The notes: generated by a model not told the origin, from the letters alone. A DNA stretch of 5,216 bases from Lachnospiraceae bacterium (GCA_900764225.1 CAAFNG010000266.1:1-5216), one strand, 5' to 3'. Positions 1 to 4,945 are shown, counted from the first letter of the stretch. Made by a program: numbers and translations.

Positions 1-936
1 AGTTTTATTATCGTAAAGCTCATACTGCTTCCGGTTCTTCACCGGTGACAGATTAGGCATCACAACATTTGCCCCTGCCAGAAAGCCTTTCTCCCTGCCC
101 CGGGGATCCAGGGTTCCCAGTGCTGTGGTTGCCGGAAGAAGTACCTGTGGAAGCATGATCCGGAGTACAGACAGAAGGAAAAGTGTCAGCTCCACGCTTC
201 CCGGTTCTTCCTCTGCAAATTTCGTATCATGATGCGGAATAAACGGCCCGATTCCTACCATATGCGGATTTAATTCTTTCAGAAAAACAAGATCCTCTGC
301 CAGATGTTCCAGGGTCTGTCCCGGTGCTCCCACCATAAATCCGGCGCCGATCTGATAGCCAAGTTCTTTCAGATCATAAAGGCACTGCTTTCTGTTGGCG
401 AGACTGAGATTTTCCGGATGCAGGTAACGGTAATGATCTTCATTCGCAGTTTCATGCCGGAGAAGATAGCGGTCTGCACCTGCCTCCTTAAATTTCCGAT
501 AACTTTCTTTTGATTTTTCTCCGATAGATAATGTGATCGCACAATCCGGATAGCTTCGTTTGATGGAGCTTATAATATCCGCCATTCTTTCATCATTAAA
601 CCAGGGATCTTCTCCTCCCTGGAGCACAAATGTCCGGAAGCCCAGCTCATGTCCATTTTCACAGCACTTAAGGATTTCATCTTTTGTCAGGCGATAGCGC
701 ACAGCGTTGGCGTTGGAGCGCCTGATTCCACAGTAATAACAGTCATTTCTGCAGTAATTGGTAAACTCTACCAGCCCTCTTGTATATATTTTATTTCCAA
801 AATATTTCTTCTGGATTCGGACAGCCTCCTGCCGGAGCAGTTCTACAGTCTCCGGATCTTTATACAGCTTCAGAAGCTGTGGATATTCGTCCTGTTTTAG
901 CTGGCCCTCTTTAATAAATTTTTCAACGATCCCCAT
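1..936 (-). CDS. hydE: [FeFe]-hydrogenase maturation radical SAM enzyme HydE, 3' end cut by window edge
   Basis: HydE is a radical S-adenosylmethionine enzyme that acts with HydG and HydF to build the diiron subcluster of the [FeFe]-hydrogenase H-cluster in the cytoplasm. The frame is open for 312 codons and leaves the window before a stop. The family is about 350 residues, so roughly 40 C-terminal residues are missing. The radical SAM CxxxCxxC cysteines are C62, C66 and C69 (NYCRNDCYYCG). Family blocks recognised from memory of Thermotoga HydE are QGGEDP (106-111), RYLLRHETAN (156-165), GAGFMVGAPGQT (197-208), GIGPFIPH (228-235), PATTALGT (268-275) and GANVVMPN (288-295). The accessory C-terminal cysteines found in some HydE proteins would lie beyond the edge. 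The ATG at 936 has an AAGGA 10 nt upstream. No hydF, hydG or hydrogenase gene is visible here, and a terminator separates hydE from tcdA, so it looks separately transcribed. Confidence 0.95.
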   Translation of the reverse strand, partial: MGIVEKFIKEGQLKQDEYPQLLKLYKDPETVELLRQEAVRIQKKYFGNKIYTRGLVEFTNYCRNDCYYCGIRRSNANAVRYRLTKDEILKCCENGHELGFRTFVLQGGEDPWFNDERMADIISSIKRSYPDCAITLSIGEKSKESYRKFKEAGADRYLLRHETANEDHYRYLHPENLSLANRKQCLYDLKELGYQIGAGFMVGAPGQTLEHLAEDLVFLKELNPHMVGIGPFIPHHDTKFAEEEPGSVELTLFLLSVLRIMLPQVLLPATTALGTLDPRGREKGFLAGANVVMPNLSPVKNRKQYELYDNKT

Positions 937-945
937 AATTGATAT

Positions 946-953
946 TTCCTTTT
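946..953 (-). promoter_or_regulatory. ribosome binding site of hydE
   Basis: On the minus strand AAAAGGAA precedes the ATG at 936, with about 10 nt between the AAGGA core and the start codon. This supports that ATG as the hydE start; the first residues align with the usual N-terminus of the family. Confidence 0.6.
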
Positions 954-1021
954 CTTTTATTTATGAATCTGATACAGACGATTTTTTTGAAATTGATGGT
1001 ATTTCTCTTTCATCTAAAAAT

Positions 1022-1030
1022 ATTCTACCA
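1022..1030 (-). promoter_or_regulatory. hydE: possible extended -10 promoter for hydE
   Basis: On the minus strand TGG-TAGAAT forms an extended -10 element about 85 nt upstream of the hydE start, just after the tcdA terminator T-tract. No good -35 box lies at the right distance, so this rests on the extended -10 alone. It would give a leader of about 80 nt. Confidence 0.35.
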
Positions 1031-1071
1031 TAAAATAAAAAAGGATACTACGCAATAAATACATAGTATCC
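1030..1071 (-). terminator. Rho-independent terminator of tcdA
   Basis: GGATACTA (1043-1050) and TAGTATCC (1064-1071) form an 8 bp stem with a 13 nt loop. Read leftward it is followed by six T, an A and a further T-rich run (1042-1030). It lies 16 bp beyond the tcdA stop and separates tcdA from hydE. The stem is only moderately stable. Confidence 0.7.
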
Positions 1072-1086
1072 GTTTCATACATATTC

Positions 1087-1839
1087 TTATTTGATCAGAT
1101 CTTTTACAACCTCTCCTGCAATGATCAGACCTACCACTGACGGTACAAAAGCATTACTTCCCGGCACCTGGCGGCGCTGTGTGCATTTTCTGGCTGTTCC
1201 AGGAGGGCAAATGCAATGTGACTTGCAGCTGATTGCCATATCATCGATTGGTGTCATTGGTTTCTCCTGTGAATATACGACCTTCAGCTTCTTAATTCCA
1301 CGCTTTTTCAGCTCACGGCGCATAACTTTTGCCAACGGGCAGACAGATGTCTTATAAATGTCTGTCACCATAAAGCCTGTCGGATCCATTTTATTTCCGG
1401 CTCCCATGGAGCTGATGATCGGGGTTCCGGAAGCCTTGGCCTGCTCTACCAGCATCAGCTTGCCGGTTACTGTGTCAATAGCATCCACAATATAATCATA
1501 CTGCGAAAAATCAAAGGAATCTGCTGTCTCCGGTACATAAAAAGTCTTATGGATATTTACGACTGCATCCGGATTGATCTCCAGAATACGGTCGCGCGCC
1601 ACATCTACCTTATATTTGCCAACAGTTTTTCTGGTTGCATAGATCTGGCGGTTCAGATTCGTAAGACACACTTTATCATCATCGATCAGATCCAGTGTAC
1701 CCACACCGCTTCGAACAAGTGCCTCTACGGTATATCCGCCAACGCCACCGATTCCAAATACGGCAACTCTGGAATTCTTCAGCTTCTCCATTCCTTCTTT
1801 TCCAATTAATAATTCTGTTCTTGAAAACTGATTCAGCAT
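1087..1839 (-). CDS. tcdA: tRNA threonylcarbamoyladenosine dehydratase TcdA (ThiF/E1-like)
   Basis: TcdA uses ATP to dehydrate t6A at position 37 of ANN-decoding tRNAs into the cyclic form ct6A. The protein (250 residues) has the ThiF/MoeB/E1 adenylation fold. The Rossmann motif GIGGVG is at residues 29-34, LIDDD and TNLNRQ (about 52-65) hold the conserved acidic, Asn and Arg residues of the adenylation site, and DAIDT is at 119-123. Length is normal for the family. In Escherichia coli the protein works with the CsdA/CsdE sulfur-transfer pair; that partner is not in this window. An upstream in-frame TTG (1845) sits only 3 nt from the AAGGAG, whereas the ATG at 1839 is 9 nt from it, so the ATG is taken as start. 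The candidate 6S RNA lies upstream. Several tRNAs nearby (Asn, Thr, Met/Ile2) are of the t6A-carrying type, though that adjacency may be chance. Confidence 0.93.
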   Translation of the reverse strand: MLNQFSRTELLIGKEGMEKLKNSRVAVFGIGGVGGYTVEALVRSGVGTLDLIDDDKVCLTNLNRQIYATRKTVGKYKVDVARDRILEINPDAVVNIHKTFYVPETADSFDFSQYDYIVDAIDTVTGKLMLVEQAKASGTPIISSMGAGNKMDPTGFMVTDIYKTSVCPLAKVMRRELKKRGIKKLKVVYSQEKPMTPIDDMAISCKSHCICPPGTARKCTQRRQVPGSNAFVPSVVGLIIAGEVVKDLIK

Positions 1840-1848
1840 TTTCAATTT

Positions 1849-1854
1849 CTCCTT
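1849..1854 (-). promoter_or_regulatory. tcdA: ribosome binding site deciding the tcdA start
   Basis: A perfect AAGGAG on the minus strand lies 9 nt before the ATG at 1839 and only 3 nt before the alternative in-frame TTG at 1845. The spacing favours the ATG. Confidence 0.8.
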
Positions 1855-1858
1855 ATAT

Positions 1859-1885
1859 TTCGTGTTCTATATATTCGTGTTCTAT
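1859..1885. repeat. 15 bp tandem direct repeat before tcdA
   Basis: TTCGTGTTCTAT occurs at 1859-1870 and again at 1874-1885 with a 15 bp period. It lies directly upstream of the tcdA ribosome binding site. It is a short slippage-type repeat and no binding protein is suggested. Confidence 0.7.
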
Positions 1886-1926
1886 TTTCTATATATATTT
1901 TTCTCTGAAAATATCTTCTGGTATCA

Positions 1927-1955
1927 TACATAGCCTTAATAGCTCCTGCTATCAA
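1927..1955 (-). promoter_or_regulatory. tcdA: weak candidate promoter for tcdA
   Basis: TTGATA (1955-1950), a 17 bp spacer and TATGTA (1932-1927) give a possible sigma-A promoter about 85 nt before tcdA. A better -10-like TATGAT at 1928-1923 has no matching -35. tcdA could instead be read through from the stronger promoter at 2317-2289. Confidence 0.25.
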
Positions 1956-1968
1956 AAAAGCTCCTGCT
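1941..1968. repeat. 10 bp direct repeat AGCTCCTGCT, 18 bp period
   Basis: AGCTCCTGCT occurs at 1941-1950 and 1959-1968. Read on the minus strand each copy contains an AGGAG that could act as a ribosome binding site for the short ORF before tcdA. Confidence 0.7.
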
Positions 1969-2016
1969 GCAGTTTACTGTTTTCCGTAAGTAATGCGAAT
2001 ATTTTTTTCTACAACA

Positions 2017-2282
2017 ATTCAGAAAATTATAGCAATCCAATAAATTATTATATCGAAAGAAAGCAACTCAGGACATGAAGTACCGGAGTGCAGAGTCTCT
2101 GGAATCCCAGAGTGTGTCACACCATGCATAATTTCTGTGCATGAGAAACTTATTGCCCGTCATAAAATACGCTGTAACGTCGAATGCACTGGTTCATACG
2201 TTCTGAGAGCCCGGATCTGATAAGATAATCGGAACAGAATGCTATAATTAACAAGTAATTTTCTGCAGGATTATACATAACT
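2017..2282 (-). ncRNA. ssrS: candidate 6S RNA (structured RNA upstream of tcdA)
   Basis: What is seen: a near-consensus leftward promoter places a start near 2282. Downstream is a nested fold. The closing helix pairs 2020-2034 with 2240-2247 and 2259-2265 (15 bp, 11 nt bulge on one side). Inside it are two ~32 nt unpaired strands (2035-2066 and 2208-2239). An inner imperfect helix follows: 2067-2074/2200-2207, 2076-2079/2193-2196 and 2087-2092/2185-2190. It is capped by hairpins 2097-2112 and 2123-2143. What is known: 6S RNA has a closing stem, a large central bubble and an apical arm, mimicking an open promoter for sigma-A RNA polymerase. In Bacillus subtilis the 6S-1 gene lies in the aspS-yrvM intergenic region, and yrvM is tcdA. 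Inference: same place, similar architecture. Against it: the apical arm is branched, the RNA is longer than 6S-1 (about 190-200 nt), both 3' and 5' ends are uncertain, and no clear terminator follows. Confidence 0.5.
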
Positions 2283-2288
2283 GCGAGG

Positions 2289-2317
2289 ATTCTATCATGT
2301 ATAGATAGCCTTGTCAA
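2289..2317 (-). promoter_or_regulatory. strong sigma-A promoter reading toward the 6S candidate and tcdA
   Basis: TTGACA (2317-2312), an exact 17 bp spacer and TAGAAT (2294-2289) preceded by TGA (extended -10) read leftward. The predicted start is near 2282. It lies just beyond the tRNA operon terminator, so it opens a new transcription unit containing the structured RNA and possibly tcdA. Confidence 0.8.
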
Positions 2318-2374
2318 TATCCCCTACTGATGTACTAGGAATATTTTTTCACTCTTGATCATACTTTTTCGCAC

Positions 2375-2403
2375 AAAAAAAGCTCCTCTTTTCAAGGAAC
2401 CTT
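2375..2403 (-). terminator. Rho-independent terminator of the tRNA operon
   Basis: Read leftward, GGTTCCTT and AGAGGAGC form a stem of about 7-8 bp (two G-T pairs) around a GAAAA-type loop, followed directly by seven T (2381-2375). It sits about 10 bp after tRNA-Leu. Confidence 0.85.
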
Positions 2404-2411
2404 CTTAATAC

Positions 2412-2495
2412 TGCGGGTAGCCGGACTTGAACCGGCACGGAGTTGCCCCCGAGAGATTTTAAGTCTCTTGTGTCTGCCTATTCCACCATACCCGC
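2412..2495 (-). tRNA. tRNA-Leu (anticodon TAA)
   Basis: Class II tRNA of 84 nt. The acceptor GCGGGTA pairs with TACCCGC and the discriminator is A. The anticodon stem AGAGA/TCTCT holds a loop with TAA, reading the codon UUA. The variable arm CGGGGGCAACTCCG is long, as expected for Leu, and the T-arm GCCGG/CCGGC has a normal TTCAAGT loop. The 3' CCA is not encoded. It is the last gene of the six-tRNA operon. Confidence 0.97.
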
Positions 2496-2518
2496 ATATT
2501 CAATTATTTGTTCAAAAA

Positions 2519-2591
2519 TGGGGCCTATAGGGCTCGAACCTATGACCCTCTGCTTGTAAGGCAGATGCTCTCCCAGCTGAGCTAAGACCCC
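2519..2591 (-). tRNA. tRNA-Val (anticodon TAC)
   Basis: A 73 nt tRNA. The acceptor GGGGTCT pairs with AGGCCCC (one T-G pair), the anticodon stem TCTGC/GCAGA carries TAC, and the T-arm ATAGG/CCTAT has loop TTCGAGC. The discriminator is A and CCA is not encoded. All stems pair well. Confidence 0.97.
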
Positions 2592-2600
2592 AAATATGAA

Positions 2601-2674
2601 CGACCCAGAAGAGACTCTAACGCGCGACCTCCGCCGTGACAGGGCGGCGCGCTAACCAACTGAGCCACTGGGCC
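2601..2674 (-). tRNA. tRNA-Asp (anticodon GTC) with damaged D- and T-arms
   Basis: A 74 nt tRNA-like gene. The acceptor GGCCCAG pairs with CTGGGTC and the anticodon stem CCGCC/GGCGG carries GTC. The D-stem has a T12-C23 mismatch. The T-stem GCGCG/CTCTT has two C-T mismatches plus a G-T pair. The T-loop is TTAGAGT, so the nearly invariant C56 is A. Each stem defect would be repaired by an A in place of a C. It could be a decaying copy, a tRNA tolerated at reduced function, or sequence error. The discriminator G73 is correct for Asp. No CCA is encoded. Confidence 0.85.
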
Positions 2675-2698
2675 ATACAAAATATAAAACTAATTAAA

Positions 2699-2772
2699 TG
2701 GACCTTCGGGGACTCGAACCCAGGACCGACCGGTTATGAGCCGGTTGCTCTAACCAACTGAGCTAAAGGTCC
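2699..2772 (-). tRNA. tRNA with CAT anticodon (elongator Met or Ile2)
   Basis: A 74 nt tRNA. The acceptor GGACCTT pairs with AAGGTCC, the anticodon stem ACCGG/CCGGT carries loop CTCATAA with anticodon CAT, and the discriminator is A. It is not the initiator, because the acceptor has a normal G1-C72 pair. Elongator Met and lysidine-modified Ile2 cannot be told apart safely by eye. The T-stem CTGGG/CCCCG has one T-C mismatch at the second pair. CCA is not encoded. Confidence 0.9.
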
Positions 2773-2776
2773 AAAA

Positions 2777-2849
2777 AGCCGATGATCGGACTCGAACCGA
2801 TAACCTGCTGATTACAAATCAGCTGCTCTGCCAATTGAGCCACATCGGC
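2777..2849 (-). tRNA. tRNA-Thr (anticodon TGT)
   Basis: A 73 nt tRNA with acceptor GCCGATG/CATCGGC, anticodon stem GCTGA/TCAGC carrying TGT, and T-arm ATCGG/CCGAT with loop TTCGAGT. The discriminator is T and CCA is not encoded. It is separated from the CAT tRNA by only four bases. Confidence 0.97.
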
Positions 2850-2902
2850 GTATAAACACCAAATGTTGAATCGAGTCAATGAAAATCTCATTTAGTTTTA
2901 AG

Positions 2903-2974
2903 TGACTCCAAGGGGATTTGAACCCCTGTTACCGCCGTGAAAGGGCGGTGTCTTAACCGCTTGACCATGGAGCC
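2903..2974 (-). tRNA. tRNA-Glu (anticodon TTC)
   Basis: A 72 nt tRNA with acceptor GGCTCCA/TGGAGTC, anticodon stem CCGCC/GGCGG carrying loop CTTTCAC, and T-arm AGGGG/CCCCT with loop TTCAAAT. The discriminator is A and CCA is not encoded. It is the first gene after the operon promoter, with a leader of about 45 nt. Confidence 0.97.
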
Positions 2975-2992
2975 ATATTTCTTATTTGTTTT

Positions 2993-3018
2993 TCGCTGTT
3001 TTGTATTTCCCTCAGCGA
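2993..3018 (-). other. leader hairpin before tRNA-Glu
   Basis: TCGCTG and CAGCGA (2993-2998 and 3013-3018) can form a 6 bp stem with a 14 nt loop in the tRNA precursor leader. No T-tract follows, so it is not a terminator. It may help 5' processing. Confidence 0.4.
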
Positions 3019-3026
3019 CGAGTTAA

Positions 3027-3055
3027 ATAATACCATACCTTTTTTATAATTGCAA
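3027..3055 (-). promoter_or_regulatory. strong promoter of the six-tRNA operon, with upstream A/T tracts
   Basis: TTGCAA (3055-3050), a 17 bp spacer and TATTAT (3032-3027) preceded by TGG (extended -10) read leftward toward tRNA-Glu. Just upstream of the -35, at about 3057-3086, are long A and T runs like the UP elements of stable-RNA promoters. Confidence 0.8.
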
Positions 3056-3086
3056 GCATTTTTTTGAAAAATTTCAATTTTTTTTA

Positions 3087-3213
3087 CAAACCTGCAAGAC
3101 TGGCCTCAAACCCTTATAAAATGCGGAAGTTTTACTGTTCACTCCGTGATCCGCAACACGTTTCGCATTGCAATTCTCATTTTTTTCATCATCTATGAGC
3201 ATCCTTCAAGAGA
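3087..3213. other. unassigned intergenic block with competing inverted repeats
   Basis: Between the divergent tRNA and reductase promoters lies DNA richer in GC than its AT-rich flanks. TGCGGA (3122-3127) can pair with TCCGCA (3150-3155). Alternatively AATGCG (3120-3125) can pair with CGCATT (3164-3169), which is followed after some 10 nt by a T-run. No ORF of note is present on either strand. It could be a remnant of an element, a regulatory region or a small RNA; the sequence alone does not decide. Confidence 0.4.
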
Positions 3214-3241
3214 TTGACTTTATTTTTTGTACGTATATAAT
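3214..3241 (+). promoter_or_regulatory. sigma-A promoter of the flavin reductase gene
   Basis: TTGACT (3214-3219), a 16 bp spacer and TATAAT (3236-3241) give a near-consensus promoter with a start near 3248, about 29 nt before the ATG. Confidence 0.8.
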
Positions 3242-3259
3242 GATGTTAAAAGAATTTTG

Positions 3260-3265
3260 AAAGGA
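3260..3265 (+). promoter_or_regulatory. ribosome binding site deciding the reductase start
   Basis: AAAGGA overlaps the upstream ATG at 3265 and lies 11 nt before the ATG at 3277. The downstream ATG also gives the usual MKVLLLNGSPR start of the family. Confidence 0.65.
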
Positions 3266-3276
3266 TGATCATTATA

Positions 3277-3843
3277 ATGAAGGTTTTATTACTGAACGGC
3301 AGTCCGCGCAAAGAAGGCTGCACCTATACAGCACTTACAGAAGTTGCCGACACATTAAAAAAGAATGGTATCGAAGCTGAGATTTTCCAGGCCGGAGATC
3401 CTTCCCGTGAAAATGTCGCAGCCGCAGCTGAAAAAATGAAAGAGGCTGATGCTCTTGTTGTCGGCTCTCCTGTTTACTGGGCTTCCCCATCCGGACAGAT
3501 CATGGAATTCATGGATAAATTTGCTTCCATGGCAGGAAAATATATGATCCACAAGCCAGCCGCAGCTGTTGCTTCCGCACGACGTGCCGGCACAACTGCA
3601 ACTCTGGATGTTCTGACTAAATATTTCACTTATCATCAGATGCCGGTAGTTTCCGGAAATTACTGGACCATGGTTCATGGTAACACCCCTGACGAAGTTC
3701 GTAAGGATGAGGAAGGTCTCCAGATCATGCGTACACTTGGCAACAATATGGCATGGCTTCTGAAATGCATTGAGGCTGGAAAGAACGTTGGCATCAATGC
3801 GCCGGAAACTGAAGAAAAGATCAAAACCAATTTTATTAGATAA
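3277..3843 (+). CDS. NADPH-dependent FMN reductase / flavodoxin-fold protein
   Basis: A cytoplasmic flavoprotein of 188 residues that probably binds FMN and uses NAD(P)H; the physiological electron acceptor is unknown. The N-terminus MKVLLLNGSPRKEGCT has the family's phosphate-binding loop NGSPR (7-11). The segment VVGSPVYWASPSGQ (61-74) is the conserved flavin-contact region, and RRAGT (102-106) follows where the second conserved loop is expected. The length fits the family. Iron-sulfur flavoproteins of this superfamily carry a compact cysteine cluster after the first loop; only a single cysteine is seen there, so an Fe-S cluster is unlikely. An ATG at 3265 overlaps the AAAGGA, so the ATG at 3277 is preferred. 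It is monocistronic, with its own promoter and terminator, and converges on rbsK. Confidence 0.88.
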   Translation: MKVLLLNGSPRKEGCTYTALTEVADTLKKNGIEAEIFQAGDPSRENVAAAAEKMKEADALVVGSPVYWASPSGQIMEFMDKFASMAGKYMIHKPAAAVASARRAGTTATLDVLTKYFTYHQMPVVSGNYWTMVHGNTPDEVRKDEEGLQIMRTLGNNMAWLLKCIEAGKNVGINAPETEEKIKTNFIR

Positions 3844-3879
3844 TTTTATCAAGAGACTCATAATACTTATTATAGTAGC

Positions 3880-3925
3880 ATATAGCGCAGCGAACTATGA
3901 ATCTTCGCTGCGCTATATTATTTTT
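3880..3925 (+). terminator. strong terminator hairpin between convergent reductase and rbsK genes
   Basis: A perfect 15 bp inverted repeat (3880-3894 with 3904-3918, GC-rich core GCGCAGCG) has a 9 nt loop and is followed on the plus strand by TATTTTT. It ends the reductase transcript. Read leftward from rbsK the same hairpin lacks a T-tract, so it is at best a weak terminator in that direction. Confidence 0.9.
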
Positions 3926-3961
3926 CGATTGTATTCTGTCGCGATATCTTTTTATTCTATC

Positions 3962-4852
3962 TTATACCCTCTCCAGTGCCTCCATAACCTCATTCCGCAT
4001 TGGCACAGATGCCGCTGCTCCCGGCCTGGAAACAGCAATAGAAGATGCCTTTGCGGCCATTCTAAGGCCTTCCTGCGGGCTCATTCCTTCCAGAACAGAT
4101 GCAAGGAAATAACCGGTAAAAGTATCTCCGGCCGCCGTAGTATCAACAGCCTTCACCGGAAAAATTCCCTGTCTGTATACGCCGGTTTTATCCTGGTATA
4201 CAGCTCCATCTCCTCCAAGCGTCAGCACTACGGATGCCTGTGGATACATCTGACTGAATTTCTTCAGAATTTCGTCCGGATTATTCTCTCCTGTGATCTG
4301 TCCACCTTCAATCTCATTTACCAGGAACATGGTAACTTTATTCAGATTACATTTATCCAGTTTATTATTATAAGGTGAAGGATTCAAAATAATCTGCATT
4401 TCTTTCTCACTGGCTTTTTCTATAATATAATCCAGCTCGTTTATCTCATTTTGTAAAAGCAGCATATCTCCCTTTTCAAAATGTGAAAGCACTTCGTCCG
4501 CAAATTCTTTCGTAATGCTCTGATTTGCACCACCATAAAGCAAAATACAGTTCTGGCCATTCTGATCTACCTGTATTACCGTATGTCCGCATGGACCGGA
4601 AATCTGGCGGATAAATTCAGTATTTACATGATTATCACGGCAGGTTTCCAGCAGAATTTCTCCGCCATCTCCGATCATTCCTGCATGATAAACCGGCACT
4701 CCTGCTTTCGCCAGAGCAATCGACTGATTCAGGCCCTTTCCTCCACAAAAAATCTTACGGTCAGTCGATGCCTGTGTCTCTCCCGGAATCAAAATACTGT
4801 TTACCTGATATACATAATCCAAATTCAGTGATCCAAAATTCAAAACCTTCAC
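3962..4852 (-). CDS. rbsK: ribokinase-like PfkB-family sugar kinase
   Basis: Probably phosphorylates D-ribose to ribose 5-phosphate with ATP in the cytoplasm, feeding the pentose phosphate pathway. The protein (296 residues from GTG) shows the PfkB order: substrate Asn/Asp near NLD (10-12), signature 1 GGKGLNQ (37-43), NPSP (157-160), NEIEG (179-183), TLGGDG (211-216), and signature 2 DTTAAGDTF (237-245) with catalytic base D243. SRPGAA (275-280) followed by ASVP matches ribokinase more than fructokinase or adenosine kinase. RbsK is usually about 300-310 residues. A longer reading from ATG 4885 has no ribosome binding site, whereas GGAGG lies 7 nt before the GTG at 4852, so GTG is the start. 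No ribose transporter, rbsD or regulator is adjacent, so the exact sugar is inferred. Confidence 0.85.
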   Translation of the reverse strand: MKVLNFGSLNLDYVYQVNSILIPGETQASTDRKIFCGGKGLNQSIALAKAGVPVYHAGMIGDGGEILLETCRDNHVNTEFIRQISGPCGHTVIQVDQNGQNCILLYGGANQSITKEFADEVLSHFEKGDMLLLQNEINELDYIIEKASEKEMQIILNPSPYNNKLDKCNLNKVTMFLVNEIEGGQITGENNPDEILKKFSQMYPQASVVLTLGGDGAVYQDKTGVYRQGIFPVKAVDTTAAGDTFTGYFLASVLEGMSPQEGLRMAAKASSIAVSRPGAAASVPMRNEVMEALERV

Positions 4853-4857
4853 AAAAG

Positions 4858-4864
4858 CCCCTCC
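4858..4864 (-). promoter_or_regulatory. rbsK: ribosome binding site deciding the rbsK GTG start
   Basis: GGAGGGG on the minus strand is placed ideally before GTG 4852. The upstream in-frame ATGs at 4885 and 4882 have no ribosome binding site and lie only a few bases from the predicted transcription start. Confidence 0.85.
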
Positions 4865-4896
4865 ATCTGCGTTTATCTGCATCATCTTTTATTTTT

Positions 4897-4902
4897 ATTA
4901 TA
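4897..4902 (-). promoter_or_regulatory. rbsK: -10 box of a probable rbsK promoter
   Basis: A consensus TATAAT (4902-4897) lies about 45 nt before the GTG. The spacer and -35 position fall inside the preceding rRNA-operon terminator; the sequence there, TTTATG, is a poor -35. A start near 4890 would give a leader of just under 40 nt that includes the ribosome binding site. Confidence 0.5.
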
Positions 4903-4903
4903 C

Positions 4904-4935
4904 AAAAAAATCCTGCAAACATAAAGTTTACAGGA
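4904..4935 (-). terminator. Rho-independent terminator of the rRNA operon
   Basis: TCCTGTAAAC and GTTTGCAGGA form a 10 bp stem (one G-T pair) with loop TTTAT (4935-4911), followed leftward by seven T (4910-4904). It lies 10 bp after tRNA-Asn and closes the 23S-tRNA-Asn transcript. Confidence 0.92.
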
Positions 4936-4945
4936 AATAAAAAAA

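Larger units (their letters stand above)
1842..1955 (-). other. short upstream ORF ending 2 nt before tcdA (possible leader peptide)
   Basis: A 29-codon ORF from ATG 1931, or 37 codons from an in-frame TTG at 1955, ends in TGA at 1844-1842, two bases before the tcdA ATG. Each candidate start has its own AGGAG, at 1947-1943 (11 nt spacing) and 1965-1961 (5 nt spacing), because an ~18 bp unit containing GCAGGAGC is repeated in tandem. The peptide is short and basic, rich in Arg, Ile and Tyr, and its composition looks like AT-rich intergenic DNA more than a selected protein. It could couple translation to tcdA or be accidental. No function is claimed. Confidence 0.25.

Noticed and set aside
1695..2078. 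127-codon plus-strand ORF overlapping the 5' half of tcdA and its upstream region
   Set aside because: It is antisense to tcdA, lacks a ribosome binding site and has low-complexity Ser/Tyr/Ile composition. It is a shadow frame.
2239..2248. Plus-strand TGC-TATAAT, which looks like an extended -10 promoter, with a mirror copy on the minus strand at 2024-2034
   Set aside because: The two sites are the two arms of the closing helix of the structured RNA, and neither has a good -35 at the right distance. The pairing explains their symmetry better than two outward promoters.
2020..2265. Inverted terminal repeats suggesting a miniature transposable element
   Set aside because: The arms are only 15 bp with an 11 nt gap on one side, no target-site duplication is visible, and a promoter and internal helices point to an RNA. 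Extra genomic copies would reopen the question.
2150..2278. 42-codon minus-strand ORF starting just after the strong promoter at 2317-2289
   Set aside because: The ATG lies about 4 nt from the predicted transcription start with no ribosome binding site, and the region is better explained by nested RNA pairing. An open frame of this length is expected by chance.
3355..3861. 168-codon minus-strand ORF opposite the reductase gene
   Set aside because: The plus strand encodes a recognisable flavodoxin-fold protein with promoter, ribosome binding site and terminator; the opposite frame shows no family motif.
3770..4378. 202-codon plus-strand ORF spanning the reductase terminator and the 3' half of rbsK
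   Set aside because: It runs through a strong terminator and antisense to a clear ribokinase; it is a shadow of rbsK.
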